Assembly: GCA_009746045.1 (NCBI GenBank)
Contig: RPFO01000017.1
Span: 1,787,452 to 1,851,451, forward strand
Direction: 5' to 3'
Origin: Mesostigma viride
Taxonomy: Eukaryota > Streptophyta > Mesostigmatophyceae > Mesostigmatales > Mesostigmataceae
Length of the DNA stretch: 64,000 nt
Shown one piece after another: positions 32,322 to 41,888 of this stretch. A program made the translations under genes and the position numbers. The notes under the pieces were generated by a model. It searched no databases. It saw only the letters and a program-made list of their open reading frames with translations, and had not been told where the DNA came from. Every line of letters begins with the position of its first letter. The first letter of the stretch is position 1.

Positions 32322-34776
32322 TAACTCTACGATGCTCGCAAGGAGCTCTTCGTTTCCTCGTCTTCTAGCTGCTGCTGAGACAGACACCCGTGCCAGTCCC
32401 CGCTGTAAATATGCTCTCTCCCAATTGCAAGCTGGACATCGGAAAGGTGTCACAAAATCCATGAGGAAAAGCCTCCGCCACAGCTTTTCAGAACCAGACC
32501 TGTGCAGGCTAGACAGTGTGCCCTGTGCAGAACCTATCCGCGCTGGTCTAGGCTTTGAGCATATCACCGACAATGGCGATTCGAGGCTACATAACATGGT
32601 GACCAGGACCGGCCAGGTCGTGGTATGCGGTGCACGGGGTTGCAGACCTGTACTTACATCCAACCTGCAAGACGAGGACGAGCGGGGAACCCATGACAGT
32701 GATGAGTACTTCCGCGAGGCCTTAATCAAGAATCCAAATTGCGCCTCCCTTCTCAAGGAATACGCCCGCTATCTTGTCGAGGTGAGCCCGCTCGCGTGCT
32801 GTGGCAGTAGAGCTCGAAATGCGTAGATCTGACTGCACTGACAGCACAGCATGCGGGCCTTGTGCATGGCGCCCACTGACGGGCCATCAGTGTCCCAGCT
32901 CAGTTTTTACCAACGCGCCCATACTTGCACTCCATCATTACATCCAATCAAGGTAGTTTATCACTACCATTACAAGCCATCAAGGCACTTTATCGTGACC
33001 CTCCACTTAGGCACTTCAGCATGGCTTTCCACCACGTCACTGATCGCTGCCAACTGCCCACTCTTGTGTGCGGCCTGCCCGCACTCGCGCGCAACTTCCT
33101 CTTCAGGTCAAGAAGGACATCCCTGGCTCGGAACGCATCTACAACCGTGCGCTTGCGCTGTCCCCCCACGACGCGGACATGCTCACCCAGTACGCGCACC
33201 TGCTGTGGGAGAAGAAGGGCGAGTGGCGCGGGGCCACCGTTCTGTTTGAGCGCGCAGTCAAAGCGGCGCCTAACGACTGGTGCGTGTGAGCCTTGCGTAT
33301 GGGCACTTGTTGCCGGTAGTTACCGGTGCGCGTGGGGTTCTTGTGGATGGGTGCTTCTTTCCCGTGTTGACTGGTTCGTGTGGGCCTGGTGACTGGCGTG
33401 TATGGGTCTTAATCACTTGAGTGTGTGGCCCTGAATGACTGGCATGTGTTGCCCATATTTGACTGGTATGTGTTGGCTCTTGTGGTTGGTATGAAGGGCC
33501 CCCAACGACTGGTAACTAAAGCAATGTTCAGGCCTTTGCTTCCTGATCACGCCCAGACAGTGCAATTTTTTAACTAAAAATGTCAGGGCTCCTCTGTGCC
33601 TTGGTTGGTGGCTTCCCTCATTGGTTGTTGGCCCACGGCCTGGTATGCCCCCCCTGGGTGGTAGGAAGCAAAGCACTGTTTCAAGACCCAGGTCCAATCC
33701 ACCATTATCTGTCCCTTGAAGCTTTGCTACCTTGCTATGTGGCAATTATGCTTGGTGTCCCATGGGCATGACTTGCAGCCCTTCGTGCTCCTAGCCATGC
33801 TTGCCACACCCACACTGCGAAGGCTTTTGCTTCATTTTGTGCGGGTTGTCTCATGGTCATTCGGCCTGCCATGCAAAGCCCGTAGGGGGCGTGCCCGGCT
33901 TCCCTACTGTCATTCATAGCATGGGAAGGGTGAGGTGGGCAGGAAAGGAACGGGGGAGGTGTCGCAGGCAAGAAAGGGCCCTGAAACGGGACAAAAGGTG
34001 TGCGTGGAAGGGGGGCGAGCGAAAGGTAAAAAAGGTTCGATACCTGTATGCATGGGTACGGAAAGGGCTTTGAGGGAATGAGACGTGTAGGTAGAGGGCT
34101 GGGTTAGAAATGAGACCGCAGTTTCACAGGTGGGCTGTGTGGCACTGGATGTAAATGCCTGGTTGCATAGGACGTAAATGCCTCGACGTGAGGCTATACT
34201 CCGCCACCCACCCACGTCCTGTGGTTCCCACCACCACCCATCTTTTCTATTTCTGGGGCCTCTCTTCGCACTCAACCCTAGTGCTGCTTGCCCATCGGCC
34301 CAACTGCCTGCTACAATCTGCCCACCTTATAGCATGTCTTTCTTTCCTTGGCGTGCCGGCCAGCTGCCCCTCACTGGAGCTGTGTTGCTCCTTCCGCTGG
34401 CTCTCCCTCTGGTGCACCACTGAGCTCTCCGGCTTCCCTCACGCCCACCACATCCACTGGCCTCGTGGATGTGGTGAGTAGCACAGGGCTCTGCTGTGCC
34501 CCCCACTTCATCCCCTCGTCTTCTCGCCTTGTCATCTGCGCCTCGGCGTGCTCCTCCCGCCTCGCTGCCCCGCAGCTACGTGCACGCTGAACTCACAGGC
34601 CTCTGCGATGCGCCTTTCCCCTCCCCCTGCTGCCCCGCAGCTACGTGCACGCGGCATACGCATCATTCCTCTTCTGCAAGTCGGCCGTGCTGCACGACGC
34701 GGGGTGCGGCGCCTCGCCAGATACCCCCGACGACCGCATGGGACCCTACCCATACTACACGACGGTCGCTGCATAA
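32322..34776 (+). CDS. TPR/HAT-repeat protein, 252 aa
   Basis: Coding exons: 32,332-32,781 (ATG at 32,332), 33,107-33,279 and 34,641-34,776. Intron 1 is phase 0 (GAG|GTGAGC, TTCAG|GTC). Intron 2 (1361 nt) is phase 2 (GACTG|GTGCGT, CGCAG|CTAC). The joined protein has a Ser/Arg-rich N-terminus (SMRKSLRHSFSEPDL), then helical repeats: EYFREALIKNPNCASLLKEY, PGSERIYNRALALSPHDADM, TVLFERAVKAAPNDCYVHAA, YASFLFCKSAV. The spacing and the A-P-N-D-x-Y-V-x-A-A-Y-A-x-F-L pattern match plant-type TPR-like superfamily proteins. It probably acts as a protein-interaction scaffold; the partner is unknown. A 65-bp duplication near the last acceptor creates an alternative, frame-shifting 3' splice site. Confidence 0.75.
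34564..34652 (+). repeat. Duplicated 3' splice site of TPR gene
   Basis: GCTGCCCCGCAGCTACGTGC occurs twice, placing AG acceptors at 34,575 and 34,640, 65 nt apart. Use of the first changes the reading frame after PNDC. Confidence 0.75.
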
Positions 34777-36030
34777 GCCTGCTTGGGCCTTCAGCTTGGG
34801 GCAATAGGCATGGAGCTTGCAGCATGGGGCCTATAGCATAGGGAGTAAGGCATGGGGCTTATGGTGAGGCTTGGGCTAAGGCATGGCATGCGCGGTGGCA
34901 TGTGCTCCGGCACAACCGAAATGAACCCAGTTGTTGCTTTTGACTTGAAAGTAACAACCAAGGTTGTACATTCGCGCAGCCAATGCTGGGGGCACTTGGC
35001 AGTGGGGCTGAGCAGTCGGGCCAATTTTCCATGACTGGGCTCACTTGCGACCTCGAGCTGATGCTGGGCACACGCATGATGTTGCAGACAGTGCAGCACA
35101 TTTGGCTGTACCGCTGCGGGTAGGTCGAACAGGGAGCAGGCCAACCTGGAAACTGCTGGCGCACCACCTGTTTACAGAAGTTCAGGGCGGAATACATGGA
35201 CATGGGCATGAGGCTGGGATGCTGGGGAACGTCTCCAGGGTAGTGTGTGGGTTAGCTGGCGCCAGTAGTATGAGCAATATACAGATATCTTACAATATAC
35301 AGATACAGATGTATATCTTTGCTGACTGGGCTGTTGCCATGTGGACCCAGTCATGTCATTCACATTCACACCAGTCTACGTGGACAGGAGTTTCTTCACT
35401 TGTTGGGGCAGCGGACATCTATGCAATTAGGAATATCTGGTTGTCTCACTGATACCCCGTGCAAGGGGATGGTTGTAAGCTGTGGCGTTATTTCATGTAC
35501 ATGTGCATTTTAAATGTTGCAGTGGGTCGAGGCTGTCAGGGGATGTGGGTAACTGTAGTTGTGTAGATCAGCATAAAGTTCTTGTCAAGGAGACAACCTG
35601 ATACGAAGAGATTCAGACACCTCTGTATGTGCGCATGCATCCAGGAATAGTTGTCTCACTTAATATCCAGACAAGTTTGTAACCTTGTAGACAGGCAAAT
35701 GAACAACACTGGACTGGTGATCATGGGGTAGTGTGTTTTTGCAAAGCGGAAGTGTACAGCGTAAATATATTCATTGAGAATGATAAATTACGGAGGTGAG
35801 ATTGGCATGCAACGTAAGGAAAATCCCGAAAAGAAGAAGAACCCTGAAGAAATTAATTGTAATCTGACACGGACATCCAAGGATAACGCCATGCTGCACA
35901 AGGTACAACTAACTTCATCACAAAACTACGACACGCAGCAACATCGCTGCCGGCCCACCATGCAGGCCTGGGAGGGATCTAGACCGCATGGGTCGCAGCA
36001 AAGTCGGTTTGGGTGCGGCAGAATAACACA
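34777..36030. other. No gene supported
   Basis: Downstream of the TPR gene. Short tandem ATACAGATA/ATATACAG motifs at 35,278-35,315. No exon or mobile element recognised. Confidence 0.35.
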
Positions 36031-37147
36031 TCAGCCACGGTGCGAGTGAAGGCGAGTGACGTGGCGCTGCCGCCAATACGAGGACCACACGTGCGGGCAG
36101 ACCACGGGGCCCGGTCTGACCCTCAAGGTCCAGGCGGTCTTCACGGCGCTGGCAGCACTCGTGGAAAAACTCCGCCGTCTCATGGGGCCCATGGCCCCGA
36201 ACTCGTCAAGGACAAAGGGGATGACCCGGTGGGGCCCCACATTGCCGTAGGAGGCAAACTTGTCGCGCTCAGCCACAGCGGCTGCAGCGCCGGCATCCAC
36301 AGCCGCCCGGAGGATGTGGCGACCGGAGAGCGGCCGAGCCACGGAGACATCCATGCAAGCAGGGTTGGCACCTGCTCATCGTAGTCAAGCACGGTAATGT
36401 CGGGGCGGTGTTTAGGTGCTCAAGTAGAGGGCGGCCCCATCCGCGTCCTCGCACTTGATGGTGGAGTGCATGGGAAAGACCGACCGAACCATGGCACACA
36501 CCACCCGGAGGAGAGCGGTATGGAGATAGAGGAACCAGTTCTGGTTCTGGTGGGGCCCCACCCATGCACGCGATGTAGTGTGTCCCAGTAGTATATCGAG
36601 AGCAAGCCCACAGCTGCCGCAGGACGCACCCGCCGTGAGGAGAGGTTGCGGGGCAAACAGCTGGTGGCGGAGGGCGATGGCATAATAAAGGGCCGGAACC
36701 AGCGTGAACAATGGGCTCATGGGGAGGGCGCGCAGGATTGCCACCCCCACGCTCCCCTCAAGGGAAACTGAGTGAAGCCAAGCCTTCCCCTGATCGTTCA
36801 AGCTCGCATGCAGACCCATCCAGTCGATCAGCACAGTGTAGTATACCCGCGTAGGCCTTTTGTTGTTTTTCATGAACGCAGGCAGGGAAGACATGCACTA
36901 GGACTGACGACAGTGGACACGCCGGGCGTGCCCCGGGGCAGGCGATGCATGGTGGACGGCCTGGGCGGGGTGGACGAGGTCGCAGGCCTGCTGGATCCCG
37001 AGCCGTCCAGGTCACGTGCTCCTCCAGCACTGCGCGAAGGTCATCCTGGATGGATGGACGGGTCCACGGACGGACGGACGGACGGACGGACGGACGGACG
37101 GACGGACGGACGGACGGACGGACGGACGGATTGATGGGAACACGCAA
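36031..37147 (-). pseudogene. RT-2 retroelement, C-terminal part with nuclease-like domain
   Basis: On minus, FPACVHEKQQKAYAGILHCA and the following LNDQGKAWLHSVSLE match the RT-2 copy at 7500-7640. After frameshifts come CAMVRSVFPMHSTIKCEDAD and MDVSVARPLSGRHILRAAVD (36,295-36,354), AAAVAERDKFASYG and VIPFVLDEFGAMG. The D-V-S-V, E-R-D-K-x-x-x-Y and P-F-V-x-E-x-F-G pattern is that of a restriction-like PD-(D/E)XK endonuclease found at the C-terminus of some retroelements. The frames are broken, so it is a relic. Confidence 0.6.
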
Positions 37148-37170
37148 TCCTACCGGTCTACTAAGCTATC
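37071..37170 (-). repeat. (GTCC)n array in LINE A 3' UTR
   Basis: GGAC/GTCC repeats (37,071-37,130), adjacent on minus to GTAGACCGGTAGGATTGCGT, the LINE A UTR marker. It stands where (ATCC)n stands in other copies. Confidence 0.75.
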
Positions 37171-37392
37171 TCAAAAAAAAGGCGTCCACATACTGTGGTT
37201 GATCATCAGGTCCCCTTGCGGCCTTGCCCACGCTCCTTGTTATGATATGCTCACATGGGTCTTATTGCACCCACAGATTGCCGGATCGTTAGCGTGTCCG
37301 TTTAGCTAGCGCGCCCGAGTGCAGCTGTGGCATAGCTTAGGCTGATGAAGGAGACTGGGGGTCTCTGCCCTTTCTCCTGTTGTGCACACACA

Positions 37393-37465
37393 GGGATTAA
37401 AAGCACTTCGGTGCTCCGTGACTCCCCAACGGGAGCACGTGTTTAATTAGTTAATTAATTAATTA
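37393..37465 (+). mobile_element. LINE family A terminus
   Basis: GTGCTCCGTGACTCCCC with the CTCCC-CAAC-GGGAG hairpin and an AATT tail. Confidence 0.75.
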
Positions 37466-38725
37466 GGTCCCCGCCCCTCCAGTACACCTTGGGCTCAAGT
37501 ACACCTGGGGGTCCTGCTTGTGGCGGAGGTATTCCGGCCACAGGTCGCGTCGCTGCTGCTGCGCTGATCAAGCGGGGCCGGGTCAGGTCGTCGCCCAGCG
37601 TCCAGGTGAGGTTGTGCAACCTCTAGCTTGCGACGAGAAAGGGACCGCTGTGCACATGCTTGTCCTCGGGGGAGGGGAAGGTGAGCAGGACTGGTGGGGG
37701 AGCCGCCTTGTCTCGTGAGTGGGGAACGCCCGGCGGTGGCACCCATGCACGCAGTTCTACCTCACCTACCAGGCCCATGAGGGTAAGGAGCTGTTCCTTG
37801 AGCTCGCCGGCAAGCTGGGTGGTTGACGTCTCACCAGGGGCTTCTGGGGGAAGCGACGCAGCACCACCCGGCAGTTGCGGAGAGCGCGGTTGGTGGCCTC
37901 CCGTTGTTGTGCCTGGCGAAGGTCTTCAAGCTCCTGGAGTTTCGAAGGCGATGGCGTCAGTGGTTGAGGCAGTCGCTGTCCGCAGCAGGTCCGCATAGGA
38001 TCGAGAGCTCGGCCGGGCCGGGAAATTACTCGCCAGCATCCTGCTGGGGAGGCTGGGATGCGATGGTGGCCGTCTGCTCCGCTATCTTGGGGACCTGTGT
38101 GGCCAGGGCCTCGGTGTGGGCGGTGATGGCTTCAAGCTTCTTCATGAGCACGCCGCACTTGCCCTCCACCTGGTTGAGGCGAGAGACAAGTGCAGAGTAC
38201 GTGTCGGATGCCTGCGCCGCGCCGGCCGGTAGTGCAGCGCCGTGAACTGTCAGGTTGGAGCTTGTGGACGACCTTGCATGGTTTCCACATTGGAGACCCG
38301 GACCTCCACCGTGTTGAGCGTCGTGTTTAGCGAGGTCAGCTTCTCGGCCAACGGCCAGGTCACGTGCTCCTCCAGCACTGCTCGGCCAGATGTCATCCTT
38401 GCAGATGGTCAGGGAGCCGATGAGGCTGCCGGGCGCCGGCTGCGCAGCCCGGCCGGCTGGGGTGCGGAGCTGAGCGATGAAGGCGTCTTCAGTGAGCTGG
38501 AAGTGGCTAGCTGCACAGGATGGCGAGGCGGTGGTTGTTCCCTGCGCATGGCCGGGCGAGGAGCCTCTCCAGGTTCTCGTTGAGGATGGGCCCACCTGGC
38601 CCGAGGAGCTTGCATTCAGTTCTTGTGCTAATAAATGCACTACTATGTCGGCGCATTCTTCCTTCGTCAATGGTCATGGCCAGATGGATCATGGATGGAT
38701 GGATGGATCCATGATGGGTACACAC
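37466..38725 (-). pseudogene. LINE ORF1-like protein, frameshifted
   Basis: Minus-strand pieces 38,026-38,670, 37,766-37,996 and 37,495-37,746. The first contains coiled-coil-like LVSRLNQVEGKCGVLMKKLE and HTEALATQVPKIAEQT, the second KLQELEDLRQAQQREATNRA. A further frame gives WTLGDDLTRPRL, similar to the DDLTxxQ segment of plant-type LINE ORF1 (nucleic-acid-binding) proteins. In-frame stops and shifts separate the pieces. The upstream limit (ATG at 38,680) is uncertain. It probably belongs to LINE A or a relative. Confidence 0.5.
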
Positions 38726-38880
38726 AATCAGGACTACCGGTCTAAAATATTTTGGTACAAAATCAATCCTACTCTACATTAGATAGTGTGCCCTAGACCC
38801 TAGGGGTCTTGCCTAGCATGCTTCCCATGTTTGAAAACACGCAGCTTCCCTACTGGACCGGGGGTTCGTTGTCCTCTATA
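38690..38880 (-). mobile_element. LINE family A 3' UTR/ORF-end fragment
   Basis: Minus reading has a short GGAT/ATCC stretch, TTTAGACCGGTAGTCC and then ORF-end sequence (EDNEPPVQ-like, GSMLGKTP). Degenerate. Confidence 0.5.
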
Positions 38881-38882
38881 AG

Positions 38883-39218
38883 TTGAGCCCATGCGATAAG
38901 CACCTCCCCGAGGGGTATGCTCCTGTTTTCTCTCCACGGGCCCCGCGGCCCGTTGCTAGCCAGGGTAGAAGTCCGCAGGTGGAGGTTATTGGTCCTGAGG
39001 ATAGCCGCTACACTACCGCCTCGTCTGCCATTACAGTAGAGGACAGCTCGGATGAGGATTACATCCCCATCTAGTGCTTAACGGTTGGGGGATGATGCAG
39101 ACGATAAATTTGTTTAAACGTTTGTTTAATTATTTTTCTAATGAGAGTAGCATGGTACTCCGTGGCATGCCTTTGCGCATGACACGCAAGTACGTACTTA
39201 CTTACTTACTTACTTGAG
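38883..39218 (+). mobile_element. LINE family D 3' end
   Basis: The frame ends EVIGPEDSRYTTASSAITVE then DSSDEDYIPI and a stop (39,072-39,074). The 3' UTR follows, with TACTCCGTGGCATGCCTTTG and a (TACT)n tail at 39,195-39,217. Matching copies on minus are at 56,755-57,000 and, for the tail, 56,215-56,290. Confidence 0.65.
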
Positions 39219-40165
39219 CCCATGCACTTGGCCTTGTCCATGATTCATCTTTTTCCAAATCACGGCGAGGCCTAGCCATGGATGTGTGGGCCTAGGCCCC
39301 CCATGTCCTCTTCTAGCTGCTCTTTGAAAGTGCGGGCCTTGCGGCCGCGGCGTCTAGCATTGTTGGGCCCGTCCCACGTGATCGAGGAGGTGCCTGCCAG
39401 GCTGAGCTGGTCCCAGCGCCCTGCGGAGGGGGGCCGCCACGTGATTGATGTGCATGTCTACCTGGTTGCGTGGTGCGAGCTAAGTGCCCTACAAGCTGCA
39501 GTCGCCGCTGCTCGATGGTGCTGGTGATACTCGTGGTTACAAGTCTCCTTGATACTTGTGGCATGCCTAGGTACAAGTCCTCCTTGCCGGCGGATCGACG
39601 TGAGCAGCGTAGCGGTCCACACGGAAAATTGACCGCAGCATGTTGGTGACCGCGCCGTCCAGCTTGTTGGCAAGGTACATGGGTTGTGAGGGTCCACGTC
39701 GAGATCGGCCCCATACGTAAGAACAGGAAGGACCAGGACCTTAAACAGGTCGATCATGTTTCTCTAGCTGGCCCAAGGGCTTGCGCCACAGGGCCCTGTA
39801 TTGGCGTAAAGCGTGCCAGGCGAGGGAGATACGGTGGTCCACGTGGCGGCCTCACAGCTGGGGAGTAAGCTACCCGGCCAGCAACTTGATCGACGTGGTC
39901 CCGATACTGGACGCGAGAGCCATCAAGGAGAAAGAGGTCAGGCGGTGGCTGAGTGAGCCCAACCGCCATGGCCTCTGTACGTCTTCTTGCTGACCTTTCA
40001 AGAGCCCCACCACTCGGGCCTCGATCCACTGCGAGGCAGTCAAGCCACGTCTGCATGTGCTCAGTGTCCTCGAAGAGGGTGGTGTCGTCTGCATATAGAC
40101 GAATTCCGCCAGCCGAATCTCCGTGTCTGCGCCCCGGCCGCCATGCAGAGTGATCGAGTGCTTAA
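39219..40165 (-). pseudogene. LINE family A ORF2, degenerate RT copy
   Basis: Minus strand: RLYADDTTLFEDTEHMQTWL (YADD, about 40,070-40,120), then AVGLTQPPPDLFLLDGSRVQ, DLFKVLVLPVLTYGAD and, near the 3' side, pieces matching the LINE A C-terminus (KSSSEED-like region, TCCTCTTCTAGCTGC). Several frameshifts. Confidence 0.7.
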
Positions 40166-40464
40166 ATAGATTATCCAGTCGTGGCTCGTTCATTTCACAG
40201 AGCTTCAGAATTAATATAGATTTTGGCCTAAAGCATACAGCGTGATAGGGCCACATAGATATAATGGATATTAATCGCATTATAAATTAACAGCATAAGT
40301 GCATAACTTATAAGGGCGAGACCGAATGGGCGAGCTAATTAAGAACTTTACTATTGTAGATCCTCACATGTACATGTTTGTGGCCTTGTGATTGATAAGT
40401 TTGAAGACATGCATCACATCAGCACAGTCACGTGTCTATTAATTAATTAAGCACGTCATCCTAG
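40166..40464. other. No gene recognised
   Basis: AT-rich spacer. A short TTAATTAATTAA tract is near 40,440. Confidence 0.3.
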
Positions 40465-40786
40465 AGCACGATCATGTACATGTGTGCCTATTATGATGAG
40501 CCACACTCCAGCTAGATGATGCCTAGCTTTGTTTAGTTATGTTGTGCCCATGCAGGGAGTAGCTCTCTGCTGAGACGCCATGCCCTAGCTTCTTTGTATA
40601 GCTATGCTGATCTTCCCCCCCATGACAGGCTCCCCCTTCGCTGGGCATAGCTTGAAGATCATGGGGATGCAAGTGCCCTGGTGTGCACACCTAGAGCAAG
40701 GGTCCTTTACATCCCCACCCTTGCAGGAAGTAGCTTAGGATGTATGATAGGCCATATCCCCCTCTCAAGGGCTATGTGCTACATAT

Positions 40787-41119
40787 TCTGATCAGACACT
40801 CCGCAAAGGTGAAAACCTTTGCGTTCAGTGCCAGGCCGCGGAAAACGCGGAAAACGCGATCTGCAAATGAATCCGACCGGAATCGAACTGGGGACCTCTC
40901 GCACCAATTTTGCTGACTATAGGACGGACGTCTCCGGTTACCATGGCATCGCCAACTTACACCTACAGTCATCCGCAAAAGTTCTCCTGTCCGGGGAGTG
41001 ATGCAAGCCTTTCGGATTTGGTACTAGATAAATCACTCGAGATCTGTGTGTAGGAGTACTACACACGTGTCTGCACGCGAGACTTGTTCAGTCTCGCACC
41101 GTGAGACGGGCTGAACACG
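40787..41119 (-). mobile_element. SINE-A, longest copy, with 9-bp TSD
   Basis: 333 bp between two copies of GCTACATAT (40,778-40,786 and 41,120-41,128). The empty site exists at 9231-9239. On minus the tRNA-like CCCCAGTTCGATTCCGGTC segment lies in the 3' third, followed by the CGCAAAGGT/ACCTTTGCG hairpin and a TCTGATCAGA end. No A or microsatellite tail. Confidence 0.85.
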
Positions 41120-41150
41120 GCTACATATACTCCCAACGGAGTTATGTTAC

Positions 41151-41388
41151 AATTCAATTCAATTCAATTCAATTCAATTCAATTCAATTCAATTCAATTC
41201 AATTCAATTCAATTCAATTCAATTCAATTCAATTCAATTCAATTCAATTCAATTCAATTCAATTCAATTCAATTCAATTCAATTCAATTCAATTCAATTC
41301 AATTCAATTCAATTCAATTCAATTCAATTCAATTCAATTCAATTCAATTCAATTCAATTCAATTCAATTCAATTCAATTCAATTCAAT
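41151..41388 (+). repeat. (AATTC)47 array
   Basis: Forms the 3' tail of a LINE C copy. Ends AATTCAATCC. Confidence 0.95.
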
Positions 41389-41888
41389 CCTAGAGGAAAC
41401 CGTTTCTTCTATGTTAGGCTGCAGTACAGCGTTTGACGTTTCGCTGGTCAACATGTTGAGTTGGCATGCTCCAGGGCTTGGCTTGATAACAAAATTGCCT
41501 ATGTGGTTGGTTGTGTGTACGTTCCAGTTCCTGCCTACCATCACACATATTTCCTATCGGTGTGTGCTCCGAGAGAACAAAAAGGTCAAGCATGCGCAGC
41601 ATCGCTTGTTTCCACTGCAGCAACAAACACATCAGTATCGATGTGCAGCAAGAACGTCATAAATAATGGCCACAAGTAGTGGCGTGCAGAGAGAAAGAAA
41701 AATTCCCAGGCCAGAATTGATGGCCTTGGGCGGCACAGCAAGCGGTGCATATAGTAGTAAGCTATACATAATGTGAATGGTCGAGAGACCACTGGTTATT
41801 GTACGCAGCATGCTGCGATTTGTTGTTTAGAGGGCGCGCAACTAGTAAACAAGACCCTTCTCCCAGCCTTGGCGGCCATGATCGCCTG
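41389..41888. other. 3' flank of the sensor gene; no gene recognised
   Basis: Only short frames. Presumably includes the 3' UTR of the minus-strand gene. Confidence 0.3.

Larger units (their letters stand above)
40465..41388 (+). mobile_element. LINE family C 3' end split by a SINE
   Basis: 40,465-40,786 plus 41,120-41,388 read as one family C 3' end (compare 8930-9284). It finishes with the ACTCC-CAAC-GGAGT hairpin and a long (AATTC)n tail. Confidence 0.8.

Noticed and set aside
41101-41662. NSIQF-repeat frames
   Set aside because: Translation of the (AATTC)n tail of a LINE C copy.
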